From Microbacterium testaceum StLB037 (GTDB lineage: Bacteria > Actinomycetota > Actinomycetes > Actinomycetales > Microbacteriaceae), in the NCBI RefSeq assembly GCF_000202635.1, contig NC_015125.1:3596001-3660000 (forward strand): DNA of 64,000 nt, in the 5' to 3' direction. This document shows positions 8,404 to 16,032 of the stretch, in pieces. The first letter of the stretch is position 1, and every line of letters starts with the position of its first letter. Below the pieces are notes generated by a model. It was not told the DNA's origin. It ran no database searches and worked only from the letters and a program-made list of their open reading frames with translations. The position numbers and the translations under genes are program-made.

Positions 8404-9066
8404 ATGAACATCCCCACCTTCGGCGGCGCCGCAGCGCACATGCCCTCGAGCCGCTACGTCCTTCCTCAGTTCGAGGAGCGCACGGCCTACGGCTACAAGC
8501 GCCAGGACCCGTACAACAAGCTGTTCGAGGACCGCGTCATCTTCCTGGGTGTCCAGGTCGACGACGCCTCGGCCGACGACGTCATGGCCCAGCTGCTCGT
8601 GCTCGAGTCGCAGGACCCCGACCGCGACATCATCATGTACATCAACTCGCCCGGTGGCTCGTTCACGGCCATGACGGCGATCTACGACACGATGCAGTAT
8701 GTCTCGCCGCAGATCCAGACCGTCGTTCTCGGTCAGGCCGCGTCCGCGGCATCCGTCCTGCTCGCCGCCGGCGCCCCCGGCAAGCGTCTCGCCCTGCCCA
8801 ACGCCCGCATCCTGATCCACCAGCCCGCCATGGGTGAGGCCGGTCACGGTCAGGCGTCGGACATCGAGATCCAGGCCGCCGAGATCCTCCGGATGCGCAC
8901 CTGGCTCGAAGAGACCATGGCGCGTCACACAGGCCAGGACGCGGCGAAGGTCAACAAGGACATCGACCGCGACAAGATCCTCTCCTCGCAGGAGGCGATG
9001 GAGTACGGCATCGTCGACCAGGTCCTCACCACGCGCAAGCGTCAGCCGGCGGCACTCACGGCCTGA
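8404..9066 (+). CDS. clpP2: ATP-dependent Clp protease proteolytic subunit ClpP2
   Basis: 220 residues, start ATG 8404 after GAGAGGAAAAGG. Triad: S114 in G-Q-A-A-S-A-A-S, H139 in L-I-H-Q-P, and D190 in D-I-D-R-D-K. An N-terminal extension of about 30 residues precedes the ClpP core, typical of actinobacterial ClpP2 (processed propeptide). It pairs with ClpP1 to make the active peptidase. The operon ends at the hairpin at 9086-9119, separating it from clpX. Confidence 0.97.
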   Translation: MNIPTFGGAAAHMPSSRYVLPQFEERTAYGYKRQDPYNKLFEDRVIFLGVQVDDASADDVMAQLLVLESQDPDRDIIMYINSPGGSFTAMTAIYDTMQYVSPQIQTVVLGQAASAASVLLAAGAPGKRLALPNARILIHQPAMGEAGHGQASDIEIQAAEILRMRTWLEETMARHTGQDAAKVNKDIDRDKILSSQEAMEYGIVDQVLTTRKRQPAALTA

Positions 9067-9085
9067 CACCCTCGCGTTCTCGATC

Positions 9086-9119
9086 ACGCCCCGCAGACCC
9101 GTTCCGGTCTGCGGGGCGT
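9086..9119 (+). terminator. Terminator after clpP2
   Basis: 14-bp perfect stem (9086-9099 with 9106-9119) around CGTTCC, 19 nt after the stop codon, followed by a CGTCGTCTTC stretch. Confidence 0.75.
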
Positions 9120-9211
9120 CGTCGTCTTCGGCGAATGGATGCCGGGCTTCGCCCTCGGCGATCAGAACCGCACCGCGCGCGCAAATGCCCTCGGTTCGCT
9201 CGGGCACGGGT

Positions 9212-9217
9212 TAGGCT
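9212..9217 (+). promoter_or_regulatory. -10 box of clpX
   Basis: TAGGCT, 46 nt before the clpX start, downstream of the clpP2 terminator. This suggests that clpX has its own promoter. Confidence 0.4.
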
Positions 9218-9263
9218 CGTGGCACACAGGCGTGAGGGCGCCGGGTGACGAGGAGGAACAGGC

Positions 9264-10532
9264 ATGGCACGCATCGGAGAAAGCGCCGATCTGTTCAAAT
9301 GCTCCTTCTGCGGGAAGAGCCAGAAGCAAGTTCAGCAGCTGATCGCCGGTCCCGGCGTCTACATCTGTGACGAATGCGTCGAGCTCTGCAACGAGATCAT
9401 CGAAGAGCGCATGGCCGAGTCGTCGGCCGGCGAGGTCGCGGAGTTCGACCTGCCGAAGCCCCGCGAGATCTTCTCCTTCCTCGAGGAGTACGTCGTCGGC
9501 CAGGAGCCCGCAAAGCGCGCCCTCGCCGTCGCCGTCTACAACCACTACAAGCGCGTCCGCTCGCACGGTACGCTCCAGCCCGCCGAGGCCCGCGCCGAAG
9601 AGATCGACATCGCGAAGAGCAACATCCTGCTGCTCGGGCCCACGGGCTGCGGCAAGACCTACCTCGCGCAGACGCTCGCGAAGCGGCTCAACGTCCCCTT
9701 CGCGGTGGCGGATGCCACGGCCCTCACCGAGGCCGGGTACGTCGGTGAAGACGTCGAGAACATCCTGCTGAAGCTGCTCCAGGCCGCCGACTTCGACGTG
9801 AAGCGCGCCGAGACGGGCATCATCTACATCGACGAGGTCGACAAGATCGCCCGGAAGGCCGAGAACCCCTCGATCACGCGCGACGTGTCGGGCGAGGGCG
9901 TGCAGCAGGCGCTGCTGAAGATCCTCGAGGGTACGGTCGCCTCGGTTCCGCCGCAGGGGGGCCGCAAGCACCCGCACCAGGAATTCATCCAGATCGACAC
10001 GACGAACGTTCTGTTCATCGTCGCCGGTGCTTTCGCCGGACTCGAAGAGATCATCTCCGCTCGTGTCGGCAAGCACGGCGTGGGCTTCGGTGCTCCGCTG
10101 CAGCGCAAGGAGGACGCCCCCGACCTCTTCAGCGAGGCGCTGCCGGAAGACCTGCACAAGTTCGGCCTGATCCCCGAGTTCATCGGTCGACTGCCCGTCG
10201 TGGCATCCGTGTCGCCCCTCGACCAGGACGCGCTGATGGAGATCCTCACGGCGCCGCGAAACGCGCTCGTGAAGCAGTACCAGCGCATGTTCGAACTCGA
10301 CGGTGTGCAGCTCGAGTTCGACGAAGACGCCCTGCGCGCGATCGCCGACCTCGCCGTCGCCCGGAAGACCGGCGCGCGCGGCCTTCGAGCGATCCTCGAG
10401 GATGTGCTCGGCCCGATCATGTTCGAGGTGCCCTCGGCCGACGACATCGCCAAGGTCGTCATCACGCGCGCGGCCGTCGAGGACGGCGCGCAGCCGACCA
10501 TCGTGCTGGCGCAGAAGCGCCGCAGCGCCTGA
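9264..10532 (+). CDS. clpX: ClpX, AAA+ unfoldase of the Clp protease
   Basis: 422 residues; ATG 9264 follows GAGGAGGAACAGGC. The N-terminal zinc-binding domain has C13-x2-C16 and C35-x2-C38. The AAA+ module has Walker A G125-P-T-G-C-G-K-T132, Walker [10 protein letters not shown], and a sensor region with E-F-I-G-R-L-P. The I-G-F/V-G-F type loops needed for ClpP docking and substrate threading are in place (V-G-F-G-A-P). It unfolds tagged proteins and feeds them to ClpP1P2. It is followed after 5 nt by an uncharacterised gene. Confidence 0.98.
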   Translation: MARIGESADLFKCSFCGKSQKQVQQLIAGPGVYICDECVELCNEIIEERMAESSAGEVAEFDLPKPREIFSFLEEYVVGQEPAKRALAVAVYNHYKRVRSHGTLQPAEARAEEIDIAKSNILLLGPTGCGKTYLAQTLAKRLNVPFAVADATALTEAGYVGEDVENILLKLLQAADFDVKRAETGIIYIDEVDKIARKAENPSITRDVSGEGVQQALLKILEGTVASVPPQGGRKHPHQEFIQIDTTNVLFIVAGAFAGLEEIISARVGKHGVGFGAPLQRKEDAPDLFSEALPEDLHKFGLIPEFIGRLPVVASVSPLDQDALMEILTAPRNALVKQYQRMFELDGVQLEFDEDALRAIADLAVARKTGARGLRAILEDVLGPIMFEVPSADDIAKVVITRAAVEDGAQPTIVLAQKRRSA

Positions 10533-10537
10533 CCCCA

Positions 10538-11095
10538 GTGGGCGGCTGGCGGGGGCGCGGCGAGTCGCTGCGAGTCCGACCGCTGTCGCTCGGTGGTCTC
10601 GCTCGCGGGGCACGTCTGATCGTCCGGGACACGCCGGAGGCGGCGCTGGCCCTCGCGCTCGATGCTCTCCGGCAGGAGCGTTTCGATGTCGGCGACGACC
10701 GCATCGCACGCGCCCTCTGCGATCGGGGGTCGGAGTGGATCGCGCAGGATGTGCGCGTCGGACACCCGAATCCGTCGTGGAACACGGGATTCATGGATGC
10801 CATGCTGTCGGACACCGTGTTGACGGTGATCCCCGGCCTCTGGCGTCGCGTCACGCCGACCCTAGTCGTCGCGAGCGCGCGTCCGCACGAGCAGGGCGCG
10901 GAGCTCGTCGTCTTCTCGCACGTGACGGTTCGCGGCTGGACCTCGTCCAACGATGCCGCTCCGCTGCTGAAGGCGGCTCTCGATCGCATCGAGGGGTCCG
11001 GCGTGGTGGTTTCCCGTGAACGGATGCACGGCATCCCCAACGACGGAGCTCCGGCCTCGCAGGCGTTCGTGCGCGAGGTGCTCGGCTGGCGATAG
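10538..11095 (+). CDS. Conserved-type hypothetical protein downstream of clpX
   Basis: 185 residues from GTG 10538, five bases after the clpX stop. I do not recognise a family. It looks like a small soluble alpha/beta protein: a basic N-terminus, a middle part with strands ([27 protein letters not shown]) and a final helix. No signal peptide, membrane segment or catalytic motif is obvious. Codon use matches the neighbours, so it is likely real. Its start is uncertain because the first 20 residues are Gly/Arg-rich. No terminator separates it from clpX, so co-transcription is likely. Confidence 0.65.
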   Translation: MGGWRGRGESLRVRPLSLGGLARGARLIVRDTPEAALALALDALRQERFDVGDDRIARALCDRGSEWIAQDVRVGHPNPSWNTGFMDAMLSDTVLTVIPGLWRRVTPTLVVASARPHEQGAELVVFSHVTVRGWTSSNDAAPLLKAALDRIEGSGVVVSRERMHGIPNDGAPASQAFVREVLGWR

Positions 11096-11205
11096 GCGCC
11101 AAGTCACGGGTCGGGGGAGCTTCGGCTCCTTCTGCACAGTTCGCCAGTCTCGGCATCCGTCCCGGCATCGGCGTCCGGGCCGCTCGCAATGTCGGACCCC
11201 CTCGC

Positions 11206-11211
11206 TAGCAT
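11206..11211 (+). promoter_or_regulatory. Leaderless-type -10 box of the DUF222/HNH gene
   Basis: TAGCAT ends 6 nt before ATG 11218, with no ribosome binding site between. This predicts a transcript starting at or next to the start codon. Confidence 0.55.
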
Positions 11212-11217
11212 GCACAC

Positions 11218-12555
11218 ATGTTCATGAACGTCTCATCGACACCCGCGGGTGGGGGGCCGCGGGCCCTGTCTGCGGTGCTGGGCGAGGTGCTCCGCGCGGG
11301 TGCGGTGGTCGCTGCGGCGGAGGTGGCGCGTATGCGTGCGTTGGCGGAGGCGGGGCATCTCGCCCTGGATGTGATGGGGGAGCGGCCGGTGTCGTCGCGG
11401 GTGGCGGAGATGGCGTTGCGGGAGGTGGCGTCCGAGATCGCGGCGGCCGAGCATGTCTCCGACCGCACGGTGCAGACCCAGATCGGTCGCGCCATGACCC
11501 TCGTCGATGACTACCCGGGCACCCTCACCGCGTGGGAGCAGGGGGCGATCACCCGCGCCCACGTGCATGCGATCCTCGAGATCGGTGCCCCCTTACCGGT
11601 AGAGGTGCGTGCCGAGTTCGACGCCCTCGCCGTGGCCACCGCCGAAGGCCTCAGCCCGGGCCGCCTCCGCACCTGCCTGGCGGTGCTGGCGGAGACCCTG
11701 CAGCCCACGACGATCACCGAACGCCACCAGCGGGGCCGTGACACCCGGTGCGTGCGGGTCGTGACCGGGCAGGACGGCATGTCCGGCCTCGTCGCCACCC
11801 TGCCCACGGTCCTGGCCGTCGGCATCTACGACCGCCTCACCCAGCAGGCTCGGGCGATCATCGACACCCGCGGTGACACCCCCCTCACGGCCACGGATGA
11901 GCGCACCACCGCGCAGCTGCGCGCGGACGTCCTCGCCGACCTCCTGCTCACCGCCGCCCCCGACGCCGATCCCACCCGCACCGACGACGGCCCCGGAACC
12001 CTCGGCGCCATCCGCGCCCGCGTCCAAGTCGTCGTGCCCGCCCTGACCATGCTCACCCCGCAGCAGGAGAACACCGACCCCGCCGAACTCGTCGGACACG
12101 GCCCCATCGACGCCGACACCGCTCGCGCCCTCGCCGAATCCACCACCACCCCCTGGGATCGCGTGATCACCCACCCCATCACCGGGGCCGTGCTGCACAC
12201 CGACACCTACCACCGCACCACCGCGATCGACCGGTACCTCCGCGCCCGCGACCGCCACTGCCGATGGCCCGGATGCACCGTCCCCGCCATTCGCTCCGAA
12301 GTCGACCACACCCTCGACTACGCCCTCGGCGGCCCCACCCACATCCGAAACCTCGCCCACCTCTGCCAACGACACCACACCCAAAAACAATTCACCCGCT
12401 GGACCGTGAAACAGCTCTCCGACGGAATCCTCGAATGGACAAGCCCCACCGGCCGCACCTACCGCGACGAACCCCTCCCCTACTCACCCGCCGTCAAATT
12501 CCTCCCCGACGACCCACCCGAACCCGAACCCGAACCCGACCATGCCCCGTTCTGA
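11218..12555 (+). CDS. DUF222 / HNH endonuclease domain protein (13E12-repeat type)
   Basis: 445 residues. The first about 300 residues are the helical DUF222 region. The C-terminal part is an HNH nuclease module: C-R-W-P-G-C, then S-E-V-D-H-T-L-D-Y, G-G-P-T-H-I-R-N-L-A-H-L-C-Q-R-H-H, i.e. paired metal-binding Cys/His and the catalytic D-H. These genes are multicopy in many actinobacteria; their cellular role is unknown. The tail ends in repeated P-E-P-E-P-E-P-D. The second half of the coding strand is strikingly C-rich and G-poor, unlike neighbours. Start follows a -10 box by 6 nt (leaderless). Confidence 0.9.
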   Translation: MFMNVSSTPAGGGPRALSAVLGEVLRAGAVVAAAEVARMRALAEAGHLALDVMGERPVSSRVAEMALREVASEIAAAEHVSDRTVQTQIGRAMTLVDDYPGTLTAWEQGAITRAHVHAILEIGAPLPVEVRAEFDALAVATAEGLSPGRLRTCLAVLAETLQPTTITERHQRGRDTRCVRVVTGQDGMSGLVATLPTVLAVGIYDRLTQQARAIIDTRGDTPLTATDERTTAQLRADVLADLLLTAAPDADPTRTDDGPGTLGAIRARVQVVVPALTMLTPQQENTDPAELVGHGPIDADTARALAESTTTPWDRVITHPITGAVLHTDTYHRTTAIDRYLRARDRHCRWPGCTVPAIRSEVDHTLDYALGGPTHIRNLAHLCQRHHTQKQFTRWTVKQLSDGILEWTSPTGRTYRDEPLPYSPAVKFLPDDPPEPEPEPDHAPF

Positions 12556-12818
12556 ACCAATCCCTCACACCGCAACGGGAATGCCCGACGCGCCCCGGCT
12601 TCGGGTGGGATGCGGGCGCACCTCGTGAGCGCTCCGCGCACAGAGGCCTGTCCCGTGGTTCCATGCCGGGCGCGGTGCCGCATCACGGGTTGCACGACAA
12701 AGCAGGGCTCACCGCACCCTTGCCTCCCGACATCAGGTGTCGGCGCGCGCTTCTCGATCCGGCACGGGTCGTCAACGGCCTCACCGGCAACGACCCGCGC
12801 CGCCGGGTGTGGCGGCTC

Positions 12819-14870
12819 TCAGCCGGTGAGACCTCGACGCTCCAGCAGCGGCTGGATCTCGGCATCCCGGCCCCGGAAGTCGCGATACGCGGCGAGCGGA
12901 TCGGCCGAGCCACCGACGCCGAGGAGGCGCTGGCGGAAGCGGTCGCCGTTCGTCCGCGTGAGGCCGCCGTTCTCGCGGAACCACTCCACCGTGTCGGCGT
13001 CGAGCACCTCGCTCCAGATGTACGAGTAGTACCCGGCGCTGTACCCGCCCGAGAACACGTGCGCGAAGTACGTGGAAGCGTAGCGGGTGGGGACCGCGGG
13101 GTTGTCGAGCCCGATATCCGCGAGCGCCTCGGCCTCGAAGGTCGCGACGTCGATGTCGGCGGATGCCTCGTCGACGGAGAGGCCATGCCAGGCCTGGTCG
13201 ATCCAGGATGCCGCGAGGTACTCGCTCGTCGCGAAGCCCTGGTTGAACGCCTCCGAGGCATGCAGGCGCTCGACGACATCGGTGGGGAGCGGCTCATCGG
13301 TGACGTTGTGACGCGCGTAGTTCGTGAGGATCTCGGGCCAGAGGATCCACATCTCGTTCACCTGGCTGGGGAACTCCACGAAATCGCGGTGGACGGCCGT
13401 ACCGGCGAAGTGCGGGTAGGTGACCGTCGCGAACAGGCCGTGCAGCGCGTGCCCGAACTCGTGGAACAGCGTGGTGACCTCGTCCAGCGTCAGCAGCGTG
13501 GGCGTTCCGGGTGCGGGTTTGTTGACGTTGAGGTTGTTCACGACGACCGGAGCGGTGCCGCGCAGGCGCGACTGGGTGACGATCGAGTTCATCCACGCGC
13601 CACCGCGCTTGGTGTCCCGCGTGTAGAGGTCGAGCAGGAAGAGCCCGAGCTCGCTGCCGTCGGCGTTGTGCACCTCGAAGACGCGCACGTCCGGGTGGTA
13701 CCCCTGCAGGTCGTGACGCTCGGCGATCCGCACGCCGTACAGCTGTTCCGCCGCGAAGAACACGCCGTCGCGGAGCACGCGCTCGGCCTCGAACCACGGC
13801 CGCAGCGCGGCGCGATCGAGGTCGTACTCGGCGGCGCGCACCTTTTCGGTGTAGAAGGCCCAATCGTGCGCTTCGATCCGGATGCCGTCGGGTTCGGCGA
13901 GGCGCTGGAGGGAGGCCTGCTCGGATCGGGCGTTCGCGGCGGCGGGCACAGCGAGACGGCGGAGGAGCTCGTGCACGGCCGCGGGGGAGCCGGCGGTCTG
14001 GTCGGCGAGGACCGCGGCGGCGTGAGACGGGTAGCCCAGGAGCGCGGCGCGTTCGGCGCGCAGGCGCACGATCTCGCGGAGCACTCCGCGGTTGTCGTGC
14101 GCGTTCCCGCGAACGCCACGCGACCGCGAGGCGTCGAGAAGGCGACGCCGACTCTCGCGGTTCGTGAGCGAGGCGAGATAAGGGTGCCCGGTGTACAGGG
14201 TGAGCGTGATGACGTACCGGCCGTCGAGTCCGCGGGAAGTGGCGGCTTGGGCGGCGGCCGACAGCTCGCCATCGCTCAATCCGTCGAGCTCCGAGACGTC
14301 GTCGAAGACCACGGCGAGGTCGTTCGTGTCGGCGAGAAGGTTCTTCTCGAACGTCGTCGTGAGGACGGAAAGGCGTTGGTTGAGATCGGTCAGACGCTCC
14401 TTCTCGATATCGTCCAGACCGGCGCCCGCCAGCGACATCTCGCGGTGGTGACGTTCGACGAGGTAGCGGCTCTCGGCATCCAGGTCCAGGTTCGGGAGCT
14501 GCGCGTGGACGGCGGCGATGCGCCCGAACAGAGCGGAGTCGAGCTGGATCGCATCGCTGTGCGCCGCCATGAGCGGCGCGAGCTCCTCTTCGATCGCCTG
14601 GATCTCCGCCGTGCCGTCGGCCGAGGTGACGGTGTAGAAGGTGCGCGCGACACGATCGAGCAGAGCACCGCTGCGCTCGAGAGGGAGAAGGGTGTTCTCG
14701 AACGTCGGCTCGTCCGTCTGCGCGGTGATGGCGTCCACCTCGGCCCGGTGCGCGGCGAACGCCGCGTGGAAGGCGGGCAGGTAGTGCTCAGGACGAATAC
14801 TCCCGTACGGGGGCAGGTCATAGGGGAGAGCGGGCGGTGAGAGGAGGGGATTGGTCACGGCATCCGTCAT
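12819..14870 (-). CDS. dcp: M3-family metallopeptidase (peptidyl-dipeptidase Dcp / oligopeptidase A like)
   Basis: 683 residues, the usual M3A length. The zinc motif H470-E-F-G-H474 lies in a helix ending H-A-L-H-G-L-F, with a downstream glutamate ligand region (H-A-S-E-A-F-N-Q-G) and the substrate-gripping H-V-F-S-G-G-Y-S-A-G-Y-Y-S-Y segment conserved in M3. Such enzymes are cytosolic and trim short peptides, consistent with the absence of a signal peptide. ATG 14870 has only a weak ribosome binding site. It is divergent from the ArsR-type regulator, with 82 bp between the starts. Confidence 0.93.
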   Translation of the reverse strand: MTDAVTNPLLSPPALPYDLPPYGSIRPEHYLPAFHAAFAAHRAEVDAITAQTDEPTFENTLLPLERSGALLDRVARTFYTVTSADGTAEIQAIEEELAPLMAAHSDAIQLDSALFGRIAAVHAQLPNLDLDAESRYLVERHHREMSLAGAGLDDIEKERLTDLNQRLSVLTTTFEKNLLADTNDLAVVFDDVSELDGLSDGELSAAAQAATSRGLDGRYVITLTLYTGHPYLASLTNRESRRRLLDASRSRGVRGNAHDNRGVLREIVRLRAERAALLGYPSHAAAVLADQTAGSPAAVHELLRRLAVPAAANARSEQASLQRLAEPDGIRIEAHDWAFYTEKVRAAEYDLDRAALRPWFEAERVLRDGVFFAAEQLYGVRIAERHDLQGYHPDVRVFEVHNADGSELGLFLLDLYTRDTKRGGAWMNSIVTQSRLRGTAPVVVNNLNVNKPAPGTPTLLTLDEVTTLFHEFGHALHGLFATVTYPHFAGTAVHRDFVEFPSQVNEMWILWPEILTNYARHNVTDEPLPTDVVERLHASEAFNQGFATSEYLAASWIDQAWHGLSVDEASADIDVATFEAEALADIGLDNPAVPTRYASTYFAHVFSGGYSAGYYSYIWSEVLDADTVEWFRENGGLTRTNGDRFRQRLLGVGGSADPLAAYRDFRGRDAEIQPLLERRGLTG

Positions 14871-14902
14871 TCGTCCAGCGTAGCCACGCGCTCACCGAAC
14901 GG

Positions 14903-14949
14903 ATGCAAAGAAGTGTTTGCATAAATACAGTTGCAAAGCTATCTTTGTA
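14903..14949 (+). promoter_or_regulatory. Operator-like inverted repeats before the ArsR-type gene
   Basis: Perfect 7-bp inverted repeat ATGCAAA-N6-TTTGCAT at 14903-14922. A second, weaker pair, CAAAG-N4-CTTTG, lies at 14934-14947, just before the ATG at 14953. The tract is AT-rich in a GC-rich genome and sits between divergent genes, so it could bind the encoded HTH protein. Confidence 0.55.
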
Positions 14950-14952
14950 TCC

Positions 14953-15546
14953 ATGACCACTGATTCGCGACCCGAAGGGCGCGTCCTCGATGCGGGGGCA
15001 CTCCGTGCTCTCGCGCACCCTCTGCGCGTCCGCCTCTACGACCTGCTCAGCCAGTACGGGCCACAGACAGCCAGCGGGCTGGCATCGCTGACGGGCGAGT
15101 CGACGGGGGCGACGAGCTACCACCTGAGGGCGCTGGCACGACAGGATCTGATCCGCGAGGTCCCGGGACGAGGCACCGCACGCGAGCGGTGGTGGGAGCG
15201 GCCCGCGGGAGCCGTCACCCTCGTCAATCCCGAGATGGCGTCGACGCCGACCGGCCGCGCCGTCATGGAGGCGGTGCACTCCGAGACGTTGACCCTTCGC
15301 CAACAGCAGCTGATGACCTTCATCACGCACGGCTGGGACGAAGACGAGCAGTGGCTCGACAAGAGCCTCATCTCCACCGCCAGCGCGCGGCTCACCGTCG
15401 CACAGATGGCGGAGCTCGCCGACCGGCTTCAGGCGGTCATCTCCGAGACCGTCGCCCGGTACCGCGATCAGACGGGCGAGGGCCTCCGCGTCGTCACGAT
15501 GCGCGCCGACGTCTTCCCCCTGCCCGCCGAAGGAGCTGCATCATGA
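14953..15546 (+). CDS. ArsR-family winged-helix transcriptional regulator
   Basis: 197 residues from ATG 14953; an upstream ATG at 14917 lies within the operator-like sequence. Residues about 15-85 form an HTH_20/ArsR domain: L-R-A-L-A-H-P-L-R-V-R-L-Y-D-L-L, then G-L-A-S-L-T-G-E-S and T-S-Y-H-L-R-A-L-A-R-Q-D-L-I (recognition helix). No metal-binding cysteines are seen, so it is not a classical metal sensor. The C-terminal half is helical, as in regulators that sit next to efflux genes. Its stop overlaps the start of a 73-residue gene by 4 bp. Confidence 0.88.
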   Translation: MTTDSRPEGRVLDAGALRALAHPLRVRLYDLLSQYGPQTASGLASLTGESTGATSYHLRALARQDLIREVPGRGTARERWWERPAGAVTLVNPEMASTPTGRAVMEAVHSETLTLRQQQLMTFITHGWDEDEQWLDKSLISTASARLTVAQMAELADRLQAVISETVARYRDQTGEGLRVVTMRADVFPLPAEGAAS

Positions 15547-15764
15547 CGACTCTCACGACCCCGCTGGCGACCGCCCCTCGCGCGCTCGCTCCCACGGCCT
15601 TCGATCGGGCGCTGCTCGCCCTCTCCCGTGCGCTCGCGCGCTTTGCCCACGGGCGCATGGAGGCGCGCGCGGCACGCCTGTCGACGGACCGCGCGCGCGG
15701 CGCCGCGCGCGACAACGGGCGTTCGCTCGTCGCCGAGGCGGAGTTCACCCTGCGAGTGCGTTGA
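15543..15764 (+). CDS. Small Arg/Ala-rich protein translationally coupled to the ArsR-type regulator
   Basis: 73 residues, start ATG 15543 overlapping the regulator stop (ATGA). The protein is rich in Ala, Arg and Leu and is predicted to form one long amphipathic helix (A-F-D-R-A-L-L-A-L-S-R-A-L-A-R-F) followed by a basic segment. No membrane span or known domain is seen. The coupling and matching codon use make it a likely real gene; function is unknown. In related operons an efflux transporter follows such regulators, but here the next gene is on the other strand. Confidence 0.65.
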   Translation: MTTLTTPLATAPRALAPTAFDRALLALSRALARFAHGRMEARAARLSTDRARGAARDNGRSLVAEAEFTLRVR

Positions 15765-15783
15765 CGGGCCGGCGCCCCCGGCC

Positions 15784-16032
15784 TCAGGCGAACTCGTCGC
15801 CCTCGTCGTAGCGCACGACGACTTCGCCGGCGGCATCCTGCGTCACGATGACGCCCGTGTCGAGCTCGGCGACCGGACGACCCTCGAGGAAGGTCAGCGT
15901 CCAGCGCGGCGCGGGGGCGCTGAGCCCATCGGGGTTCAGCGCCTCCTCCACGGCGGCGATCTGGGCGTGCAGCGCCTCGGGAACAGCCTTCGGCGGCTGC
16001 TCACGGGCGGTCCAACGGGTTCCGAGCTGCAT
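15784..16032 (-). CDS. Small conserved-type protein coupled to valS
   Basis: 82 residues; ATG 16032 overlaps the valS stop by one base (TGATG), indicating translation by ribosomes finishing valS. It is acidic and soluble with no motif that I recognise. The second half looks like a beta-hairpin (W-T-L-T-F-L-E-G-R-P-V-A-E-L-D, then V-I-V-T-Q-D-A-A-G-E-V-V-V). It has no signal peptide. It is the last gene of the valS unit. Confidence 0.7.
   Translation of the reverse strand: MQLGTRWTAREQPPKAVPEALHAQIAAVEEALNPDGLSAPAPRWTLTFLEGRPVAELDTGVIVTQDAAGEVVVRYDEGDEFA

Noticed and set aside
12264..14840. 858-codon plus-strand frame across the DUF222 gene end and the M3 peptidase
   Set aside because: Antisense to an M3 peptidase with intact zinc motif; composition is typical of a complement frame.
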